Shown here in pieces: positions 33,387 through 39,701 of a stretch of 55,160 nt of DNA; position 1 is the stretch's first letter, and the number at the start of each line of letters is the position of its first letter. The notes under the pieces are model-generated. The model saw only the letters and a list, made by a program, of their open reading frames with translations. It did not search any database and was not told where the DNA came from. A program made the position numbers and the translations under genes. This DNA comes from Pedobacter nanyangensis (lineage in GTDB: Bacteria; Bacteroidota; Bacteroidia; Sphingobacteriales; Sphingobacteriaceae): positions 1 through 55,160 of the forward strand of contig NZ_QMHO01000019.1 in NCBI RefSeq assembly GCF_003313505.1, in the 5' to 3' direction.

Positions 33387-34265
33387 TTAGTATTCTGTGA
33401 TATTGAAATCATTGAACCAGAGGGTTTCGTCACGCAGCATATCTGGCTGCAGAGTTCTTCTGTAAATACCCCACTTAGGGCGGCAACTGGTGGTATTTTT
33501 CCGCCACATTTCGATATGGGTAAAAGCTTGCTTCAACAACAGCTTGTTATCACTAATCCTGGTAATCTGTATTTCATATTTGCCATCAAAAGAAAAGGTG
33601 GCTCTTTCGGTCACCTCTACCCATTGCCCCCTAAAATCGGCCAAAGGAACCGTAGCAATATATTTTTGCGAAGTAGCATCGGTATCACCAGTATGGATAA
33701 CCTGCAAAATGTCACCGCCAGCTTTGTATCGTGGTGTAAGCGTAATGATTGGCAGGGTATTATCGCCATCAATGGGCTTAAGTTGATGAATATGGGTGAA
33801 GTCGCTGGAGGGCTTAAAACCTGCATCCAATTTAAACTTCCATCGGTACAGCACCTTTTCATCTTTGCTAGCTTTCAAATTTTCAGGTGATCTATCGTAG
33901 GTCTTGATCTCGTTTCGTTGCCTATCCGAGTCCTCACATTTATCATTATCAGGCTTAACATGGATGTTAAAAGCGAACACCGTACGTTTTAAATCTCCGT
34001 CGTAAACTTGCGTGATATGCCTGCCAAAAGCAGCGTGGCTACAGTCGGGAGCCTCAATAACATCACCTGTACCTCCAAAAACGTTATTGATCAATTGATA
34101 AGTGTCTACCGCAGCATTGGCCGTTAAAGTGGTTCCTTCAACATTTGATGTGGGATTACCGCTACCAGCAATCTCTTCTTTTTCCAGAACAGCGCTTTTT
34201 TGCTTACTACAGGCAAAGCCGAAGAAACAAATGCACCATACATAAAGCAGTTTTTGCTTGTTCAT
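33387..34265 (-). CDS. Jelly-roll polysaccharide lyase-like lipoprotein
   Basis: Lipoprotein of 292 residues (C19 in FGFACSKQ). Its motifs are DRQRNEIKTY (about 115-123), FTHIHQLKP (156-164) and RPKWGIYRR (262-270). These occupy the places of RxE, QIH and KxGxYxQ in jelly-roll lyases such as PL7, and resemble the heparin-lyase-I/glucuronan-lyase-type Pfam group. A charged cleft with R117, H158/H160, Q161, K264 and Y268 is plausible. It is first in its operon, with its own tandem GntR operator and promoter upstream, so it is regulated with the alginate genes. Cleavage of a polyuronate at the cell surface is inferred. The exact PL family is not assigned. Confidence 0.75.
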   Translation of the reverse strand: MNKQKLLYVWCICFFGFACSKQKSAVLEKEEIAGSGNPTSNVEGTTLTANAAVDTYQLINNVFGGTGDVIEAPDCSHAAFGRHITQVYDGDLKRTVFAFNIHVKPDNDKCEDSDRQRNEIKTYDRSPENLKASKDEKVLYRWKFKLDAGFKPSSDFTHIHQLKPIDGDNTLPIITLTPRYKAGGDILQVIHTGDTDATSQKYIATVPLADFRGQWVEVTERATFSFDGKYEIQITRISDNKLLLKQAFTHIEMWRKNTTSCRPKWGIYRRTLQPDMLRDETLWFNDFNITEY

Positions 34266-34278
34266 ACTGGGGTTAAAT

Positions 34279-34305
34279 TTGGTTGACCAATATTTGGTTG
34301 ACCAA
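34279..34305. promoter_or_regulatory. Tandem GntR-type operator before the jelly-roll lyase gene
   Basis: Two copies of TTGGTTGACCAA at 34279-34290 and 34294-34305, centres 15 bp apart, the same spacing as at susC. They begin 14 bp upstream of the start codon. Confidence 0.85.
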
Positions 34306-34333
34306 ATTTATATAAATAAACTTACGAAGCAAA
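34303..34333 (-). promoter_or_regulatory. Promoter of the lyase-esterase operon
   Basis: On the - strand, TTTG (34333-34330) and, after 19 nt, TAAATTTG (34310-34303) match TTTG / TAnnTTTG. The -7 element overlaps the operator copy at 34294-34305 by 3 bp, the same overlap as at susC and gntR. Confidence 0.65.
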
Positions 34334-34429
34334 TTTTTTAGAAAATTTTAACACGCCGGGTTTTGCAACATCTTTATGGTAGCAACAACGGGTTGGAATA
34401 GGATGACGGGTAGTTTTTACCAAAGCAGA

Positions 34430-34464
34430 AAAGCCTCGTAGGTTTTTAAAATCTACGAGGCTTT
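34430..34464. terminator. Hairpin terminator between the symporter operon and the alginate locus
   Basis: Perfect 12-bp arms AAAGCCTCGTAG (34430-34441) and CTACGAGGCTTT (34453-34464). It lies 19 nt beyond the stop of the last gene of the symporter operon (- strand). The T run is short, so efficiency is uncertain. Confidence 0.65.
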
Positions 34465-34482
34465 ACCTAAATAAAATGATGT

Positions 34483-34986
34483 TTATTTTCTAGCGAAACG
34501 TTCTTCGGCCTCGCTGATGATCTGCTGCACCACCTTTTGTAAAGCTCCTGCTCTATTGCCAGTCACAGGATCTTTATCGTAATTAGTGAGATAGATGATA
34601 TTTCTAGTGGTATCATCGTAAACAAACTGAAACTCGTAGCGCAATATCTTTGGATCTTTCAGATTAGCATTGGCGTTAGCTACCGTATCCGGAATATTGA
34701 GCAAATCTTGCTCATCAATTTTACTGTGCAGATAAATCACGTTATTGGTTCGCAGTTTAAAGTTCTCCTTGATTAAACGGTCACGTTGGTCTAGGAACTG
34801 ATAATGCCCGGTTTTCGAATCATAACTGTTCTGCAGGGTATCGCCTACGCCCCACTTATATTGAAGGCTTACAAATGCCACTGCTCTTTTGCCGCCACTT
34901 CGTAGTTTCATGATGTAATAACCACCAACAATTACGATGATCAGCACAGAAGCGATCTTTAAGATGAATTTTTGTTTGGCATTCAT
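34483..34986 (-). CDS. Single-pass anchored protein, paralog 2 (unknown function)
   Basis: Protein of 167 residues with one N-terminal membrane segment (about 8-26, FILKIASVLIIVIVGGYYI) and a soluble domain outside the cytoplasm or anchored at the membrane. It shares length and motifs with the gene immediately upstream: VSLQYKWGVGDTLQNSYDSKTGHYQFLD versus VSLEYKWGTGKLENSYNSVTGEFKYLD, then D(L/F)xNxPxxxANxxAxxxxPKxLRYxxxF. Its start codon overlaps the stop codon of that gene (ATGA), so they are translationally coupled. No known family was recognised. Confidence 0.75.
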   Translation of the reverse strand: MNAKQKFILKIASVLIIVIVGGYYIMKLRSGGKRAVAFVSLQYKWGVGDTLQNSYDSKTGHYQFLDQRDRLIKENFKLRTNNVIYLHSKIDEQDLLNIPDTVANANANLKDPKILRYEFQFVYDDTTRNIIYLTNYDKDPVTGNRAGALQKVVQQIISEAEERFARK

Positions 34987-35486
34987 TGTTTAACGGCTGT
35001 TTCCTTGTCTATCAAGGTAAGTTCTATTTCCTTCTGCATTTTCCCGATTGCACTTTTCATTCGCTCGCTACCTTTAAAACTAGGCAAATAGGTTACTTCT
35101 TTGGATTTTTTCTGATAATTGAATTTGATGAAATAGCGCAGTTGCTTAGGATTGTTCATATCGGCTTCGCTATTTGCAATTACGCTAGGCAAATTCCAAA
35201 AGCCCTGTACATCAGCTATGCTATCCAAATATTTAACATCTCTTTGGCTAAGTTTGAAATGGCTTTTTACCAAAGAATCATTCTTGTCCAAATATTTAAA
35301 CTCGCCGGTAACCGAATTATAGCTGTTTTCCAGTTTTCCGGTACCCCATTTATACTCTAAAGAAACAAAGTATTTTTCTTGGAAGGGCGCATTTTTAATC
35401 ATGGGGGCGTAGTAAATAGCACTGTATATCACAAAGGGCACTACTACGCTCAGTATTAAAAAAATCTTCTTCGCTTTTGAACTCAT
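34983..35486 (-). CDS. Single-pass anchored protein, paralog 1 (unknown function)
   Basis: Protein of 167 residues, the same length as its downstream paralog, with one N-terminal membrane segment (IFLILSVVVPFVIYSAIYY). The conserved core begins VSLEYKWGTGKLENSY and continues LPSVIANSEADMNNPKQLRYFIKFNY. It begins 2 nt after the stop codon of the SLC1-type symporter gene and overlaps the next paralog by 4 nt, so all three are probably one operon. It may be an accessory protein of the transporter, but that rests on position alone. Confidence 0.75.
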   Translation of the reverse strand: MSSKAKKIFLILSVVVPFVIYSAIYYAPMIKNAPFQEKYFVSLEYKWGTGKLENSYNSVTGEFKYLDKNDSLVKSHFKLSQRDVKYLDSIADVQGFWNLPSVIANSEADMNNPKQLRYFIKFNYQKKSKEVTYLPSFKGSERMKSAIGKMQKEIELTLIDKETAVKQ

Positions 35487-35488
35487 AA

Positions 35489-36910
35489 TTAATCTGCAAC
35501 AAAATTCTTCGATGCCTCGTCGTTAAACTCACCCTCCCATTTGGCTACCACTACCGTAGCCAAGCAGTTTCCGATAACGTTTACCGAGGTTCTGGCCATG
35601 TCCATCAACTCATCTATACCTAAAATAGCGGCAATAATGAAAACCGGAAGGCCAAACTGCTCTGCAGTAGCAATAAGTACAATTAACGAGGCTCTTGGTA
35701 CCGCAGCTACTCCTTTGGAAGTAATCATGAGGGTAAACGCAATGGCCAACTGTTGCCCTATACCTAAGTGCATTCCTGCAGCCTGTGCCACAAAGATAGA
35801 AGCTAAAGAGAGATATAAAGAGGTACCATCCAAATTAAAACTGTAACCTGTTGGTATTACGAAAGAAACAATTTTACGCGGGACGCCAAATCGTTCCATG
35901 TTGCTCATGGCTTTCGGTAGCGCCGCATCTGAACTGGTAGTGGCAAAAGCAATAGAAACCGGTTCTTTTACCGCTTGTATGAATTTTTTGATGGATATTT
36001 TCAGGAAAAGCATGATGGGTACAAACACCAACAGCACAAACACAATGAGTGCAATGTACAGCGATCCGAGAAGCATAAATAAATTTTTCAGGATATCTAC
36101 CCCCAAATGGCCTACGGTGTACGCCATGGCCGCCCCTACCCCAATAGGTGCAAAATACATGATGAGGTTGGTAAATTTGAACATCACTTCAGACAGGCTT
36201 TCTGCAAAATCTACCAGAGGCTTTCGCTTCTTTTCTTCCACCATGGCCAAGCCAATACCGAAAATCACGGAAAACACTACAATCTGTAGCACTTTGTTTT
36301 CATACATTGATTTCACGATATTTTCCGGGAACAATTCGTAAAAGAAGTGAGAAAATTTATAAACGCCATGTACATTTCCTGGCAGTGCCTCTAATTCCGT
36401 ATCCACTACTTTAGCTGTTGGCAATTGTTGTTGAGGCATCTTCTGAATATCCACACCCACACCTGCATGGGTAATGTTGATGACCGCTAGGCCGATGAAA
36501 ATGGCACATGATGTAGCGCAAAAGAAATACAACATCGATTTCCAGGCCATACGGCCCACTTGTTTCAAATCAGAGTGGCCTGCAATTCCATAAACTAAAG
36601 TTCCAAAAAGGATTGGGCCAACTATCGTTTTAACCAACTTAATGAAACCTTTGCTCAACGGATGCAGTGCCGCCGCAAAATTGGGGAAATCCACACCTAC
36701 AAATACGCCTAAAAGCATACAAACCAATATCCAGGTGGTTAAATTTCTTTTTACCAAGGCATATCCTACCAACACGGCTGCTAGGCCCCATCGTGCTGAC
36801 ATCATCACTAACTCAGGTACTTGCACAATCTCAAATTCTTTTAACAGGGTGAGAATTAAAGCAATGGTAATACAAATTACGGTGATGAGACCTATTTTAG
36901 TTTTTTTCAT
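35489..36910 (-). CDS. SLC1-type dicarboxylate/amino-acid:cation symporter
   Basis: Integral membrane protein of 473 residues with two extra N-terminal hydrophobic segments compared with minimal GltP/DctA proteins. Family motifs are clear: FATTSSDAALP (serine-rich hairpin HP1 region), IPTGYSFNLDGTSLYLSLASIFVAQAAG (substrate and sodium-binding region) and TSKGVAAVPRASLIVLIAT (HP2). It imports C4-dicarboxylates or acidic amino acids with protons or sodium. The substrate cannot be separated by eye. It is transcribed first in an operon with two small anchored paralogs. Confidence 0.92.
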   Translation of the reverse strand: MKKTKIGLITVICITIALILTLLKEFEIVQVPELVMMSARWGLAAVLVGYALVKRNLTTWILVCMLLGVFVGVDFPNFAAALHPLSKGFIKLVKTIVGPILFGTLVYGIAGHSDLKQVGRMAWKSMLYFFCATSCAIFIGLAVINITHAGVGVDIQKMPQQQLPTAKVVDTELEALPGNVHGVYKFSHFFYELFPENIVKSMYENKVLQIVVFSVIFGIGLAMVEEKKRKPLVDFAESLSEVMFKFTNLIMYFAPIGVGAAMAYTVGHLGVDILKNLFMLLGSLYIALIVFVLLVFVPIMLFLKISIKKFIQAVKEPVSIAFATTSSDAALPKAMSNMERFGVPRKIVSFVIPTGYSFNLDGTSLYLSLASIFVAQAAGMHLGIGQQLAIAFTLMITSKGVAAVPRASLIVLIATAEQFGLPVFIIAAILGIDELMDMARTSVNVIGNCLATVVVAKWEGEFNDEASKNFVAD

Positions 36911-37140
36911 CTAGTTGTTTTTTTATTGTGTCTAATTGTTCAAAAGGCACAAAGTCTATTTGGTTTATTTTTGGTTCGTGCTAACTTCGCCTTCAGGCTA
37001 CTATGGCAATGCCCTGGCCCTCGTTAGATCGACAAAATTAAATATTTGCATTTAGCACACAAACATTTATTAATTTAGCCTACGTTTATGGTGTAACAAT
37101 TTAATGTTACACTGTTCTAATAGACATACAAAAACAGTAA
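36911..37140. other. Divergent promoter region between symporter and sigma factor
   Basis: A gap of 230 nt between divergently transcribed genes that must hold promoters in both directions. Positions about 37085-37120 are A/T-rich, with GTGTAACA/TGTTACAC (37091-37098 and 37106-37113) as an 8-bp inverted repeat before the sigma factor gene. No small gene is supported. Confidence 0.5.
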
Positions 37141-37638
37141 ATGGACCGAAAAGATCAGCTTTTTAAAGAAATTTTCGATAAAAATTCAAAGAAGATATTT
37201 CACTTGTGCTATGGTTATACCGGCGACAAGGATTCGGCGAATGATCTTTTACAGGAAACGTTTTTAAAGGTTTGGCAAAACTTGGATAAGTTCAGAAACA
37301 AATCCTTAATATCTACCTGGATTTACAGGATTGCCGTTAACACCTGTTTAACTTATTTACGCTCCGAAAAAAGACAGGCCAAAGACGAACTTACCGAAAA
37401 TATTATAGAAAATAAGATAGAGGAATACTCTGAAAAAAATGAACAAATCGCCTTACTCTATAAATCGATTTCTAAACTGGAAGAAAACGACCGTTTGATT
37501 ATTACTATGGTATTGGATGAGCTTCCCTACAACGAAATAGCGGAGATATCGGGCATTAGCGAAGGAAATTTAAGGGTTAAAATCCACCGCATCAAACAGA
37601 AACTTACTGAAATATACAATCAACATGCAAGAATTTGA
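37141..37638 (+). CDS. ECF-type RNA polymerase sigma factor
   Basis: Sigma factor of 165 residues. Region 2 (about 10-80) has GYTGDKDSANDLLQETFLKVWQNLDKFRNKSLISTWIYRIAVNTC, and region 4 (about 108-160) has LDELPYNEIAEISGISEGNLRVKIHRIKQKL. There is no region 3 or region 1.1, as usual for ECF factors. The downstream membrane-protein gene overlaps its end by 14 nt, so the two are translationally linked; that protein may serve as its anti-sigma factor. An inverted repeat upstream (37091-37113) may be its own regulatory site. Target promoters unknown. Confidence 0.95.
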   Translation: MDRKDQLFKEIFDKNSKKIFHLCYGYTGDKDSANDLLQETFLKVWQNLDKFRNKSLISTWIYRIAVNTCLTYLRSEKRQAKDELTENIIENKIEEYSEKNEQIALLYKSISKLEENDRLIITMVLDELPYNEIAEISGISEGNLRVKIHRIKQKLTEIYNQHARI

Positions 37639-38224
37639 TCATATAGAAGCATTATGGGCTAAGCATACCGTTGATGTGAAAATATCTGCCGACGATATGC
37701 TCAAGCAGGCCAAAAAGGATGTGAGTAACATGCGTACCAAATCGCTATTGAATATTATCGGTATGGCACTTTCCATTTTTGCCGTAGCAGCCATTTGGCT
37801 TTTCTACGATGTCACTTCTATCTCTACACATTTTGGCATTAGCATCATTATTTTAGCAATAGCGGTTTACACCATCATTTTGTACAGCAACCATCGTGTA
37901 ATTGCTAGAAATGATTTTACTGAAAACCCAAATATTTTCCTCCAAAAACTAAAGATATACCAACTGCAACGACACCAGCTTTACAACCGCTTATATTGGT
38001 TTTACGTCATTGTACTATCATTGGGGATGGCGCTTTATTTCTATGAAGTTTTGCACAACTTTGAGCTTTGGCTACAAACATTGATTTTGGTATTGAGCTT
38101 TGGCTGGATCATATTCTGCTCTACGTTGGTGAGAAAAGCAGTTATTAAAAAAGACAAGGAAAGAATTGCGCTGTTGATCGAAAAGTTTGAGCGGATCAGC
38201 AATCAATTTAGGGAAACAGAATAA
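37625..38224 (+). CDS. Four-helix membrane protein, candidate anti-sigma factor
   Basis: Protein of 199 residues with a cytoplasmic N-terminal segment (about 1-38, rich in D, K, A), four hydrophobic segments (about 42-60, 66-86, 116-138 and 144-166) and a charged C-terminal helix. Its gene overlaps the ECF sigma gene by 14 nt. Known anti-sigma signatures (ZAS HxxxCxxC) are absent, so the anti-sigma role is inferred only from the gene pair. I do not recognise the family by sequence. Confidence 0.75.
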   Translation: MQEFDHIEALWAKHTVDVKISADDMLKQAKKDVSNMRTKSLLNIIGMALSIFAVAAIWLFYDVTSISTHFGISIIILAIAVYTIILYSNHRVIARNDFTENPNIFLQKLKIYQLQRHQLYNRLYWFYVIVLSLGMALYFYEVLHNFELWLQTLILVLSFGWIIFCSTLVRKAVIKKDKERIALLIEKFERISNQFRETE

Positions 38225-38255
38225 ATTGGCACAAGTTTCGTTCTTGTATGGTTAA

Positions 38256-38798
38256 ATGAAGCCACTAAAGAAGAACCTGATGATGCTAGCGATACTTTTG
38301 CTGGCGACTGCTTTTGTGCCAAACGAACGCATTTACCCTGAAACACTTGATTGGGACACTCATTTTAGAGGTACTCCCGATGCCAATTCTCAATACGCAG
38401 CGGTTACCAGTACCATTTGGCAATATGGCTATAATGCCAAAACCAGAGGGAACAACCTAACCATTGATTTCAGTTTTTTGGGCGGTGTAGATGCCGATAA
38501 ATCGTGGGTAAAGCGGGAGCGTATTAGCAATAGAAACACCAGTAAAATTTTGTTGAACCACGAACAGGGGCATGTTTACATTAACTTCTTTTTGTTAAAA
38601 AATGGCGAACGAATTTTACGCAATCAGCCATATACCGTACAAAATTATAAACGTTTGGTAGATAAAACTGCGAAAGAGCTCAGCAAATACTACAACAATA
38701 TGCAAGACCGCTATGATGCCGAAACCAAGCACGGTTCTGACTTAGAAGCTCAGGAACGTTGGAATAGATTTTTTGAAAGCGAATTGAGCAAGTTATAG
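38256..38798 (+). CDS. DUF922-type secreted protein with HExxH motif
   Basis: Protein of 180 residues with an N-terminal hydrophobic signal (LMMLAILLLATAFVP). The core WDTHFRGTPDANSQYAAVTSTIWQYGY resembles DUF922 proteins, and NHEQGHVYINFF holds H102-E-x-x-H106, a zinc-metalloprotease-like motif. Proteins of this group are predicted peptidases; no substrate is known. It lies 31 nt after the membrane-protein gene and probably belongs to the sigma-factor operon. Confidence 0.8.
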   Translation: MKPLKKNLMMLAILLLATAFVPNERIYPETLDWDTHFRGTPDANSQYAAVTSTIWQYGYNAKTRGNNLTIDFSFLGGVDADKSWVKRERISNRNTSKILLNHEQGHVYINFFLLKNGERILRNQPYTVQNYKRLVDKTAKELSKYYNNMQDRYDAETKHGSDLEAQERWNRFFESELSKL

Positions 38799-38844
38799 TG
38801 TTTTAAAAACCCAATTTTGTTCATCTAGAAGCTTCAATAGTACA

Positions 38845-38934
38845 CTAAGCCTGTCGGGCGTCACTCTGAATTTATTTCAGGGTCATTCATTTCAAAAAGA
38901 TGCTGAAATAAATTCAGCATGACGTGGTGCTTAG
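38845..38934. repeat. Dispersed hairpin repeat
   Basis: Perfect 14-bp inverted repeat TGAATTTATTTCAG (38867-38880) / CTGAAATAAATTCA (38903-38916), with outer GTCA/TGAC and CTAAGC/GCTTAG pairs out to 38845 and 38934. This is a type of intergenic repeat widespread in Bacteroidota genomes. It lies between convergent genes and may also help stop transcription from the left. Confidence 0.65.
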
Positions 38935-38988
38935 ACTGACCACAACCATAGCTATATTCGAAAAAAATAATGAAACTCGCGTTAAAAA

Positions 38989-39022
38989 CAAAGGGGCGGG
39001 CATTTAAAAACCTCGCCCCTTA
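38989..39022 (-). terminator. Terminator after the 206-residue lipoprotein gene
   Basis: Arms AAGGGGCG (38991-38998) and CGCCCCTT (39014-39021), with GG/CC extending the stem. On the - strand the stem is followed by TGTTTTTAAC, a T-rich run. Confidence 0.65.
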
Positions 39023-39035
39023 TACTTGCAATTGC

Positions 39036-39656
39036 TTAATTGGTCTCTCCAGGTTTTACTTCTGACGAAGAAAAACTATTACCGGATAAACGATATTTGA
39101 GTGTTTTTACCAAAGTGGTGGTTTTACCACTATCTGACTGCACAATGGGTACGGACCGGAACAAATCTCCGTTTTTGACGAAAAATTTATCATCTCCCTG
39201 ATAACCTTTCATGGTGCTAATACCCGGGAAACTAATTTTATTAAAATCGCCGCCAAATTCGTAAACATTTACATCGGCCACGTTTTGGCGTACCTGCGAC
39301 TGTACATAAATCTCGGGATTGCCATCGTTGTCCAAATCCATGTTCCAGGCATCGGTAATAATTCCGTTTCGTTCTACCGAGATAGATTTATAGTTATTCC
39401 TGGCTGAATCGGACATTAAAATCAGGAAACCACCTACACTATCTACTCCTTTGCCCCAACTTACCACCTCAAAATAATAACCGGGCTTAATTTCTATGCT
39501 TTTATAGAAAGGAAACGGATTAGGTGCTTTGGTTTCTGCAGGCGTTATCTGGGTTTGCGCTGTCTTTTCATTTTCACTACAGGCCACAATCGTTATAGAT
39601 ATTGCTCCAATGGCAAATACAGATTTCAAAAAATCTTTTAAAAACATCTTCATCAT
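39036..39656 (-). CDS. Lipoprotein of unknown function
   Basis: Protein of 206 residues with a lipoprotein signal (ITIVACSENE, C26). The soluble part has MDLDNDGNPEIYVQSQ, a short D-x-D-x-D-G-type calcium-binding/FG-GAP-like loop, then beta-strand-like segments with aromatic ends. No catalytic motif was seen. Its start could be the ATG at 39656 or the one 9 nt downstream. It lies 45 nt after the stop... of the hexosaminidase transcript unit on the same strand and ends in a terminator hairpin at 38989-39022. The calcium-loop reading is tentative. Confidence 0.7.
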   Translation of the reverse strand: MMKMFLKDFLKSVFAIGAISITIVACSENEKTAQTQITPAETKAPNPFPFYKSIEIKPGYYFEVVSWGKGVDSVGGFLILMSDSARNNYKSISVERNGIITDAWNMDLDNDGNPEIYVQSQVRQNVADVNVYEFGGDFNKISFPGISTMKGYQGDDKFFVKNGDLFRSVPIVQSDSGKTTTLVKTLKYRLSGNSFSSSEVKPGETN

Positions 39657-39701
39657 TATTTAAAAAGCCAATTTATGTGTTTTACCACTTAATGCAAAGG
39701 G

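Noticed and set aside
7778..34265. Pectin or heparin as substrate of the locus
   Set aside because: Complete PL6 sites plus PL17 with SDR and KdgF favour alginate; no pectate lyase PL1/PL10, GH28, GH88, UxaC or UxuA genes, and no sulfatase or heparinase set, were seen.
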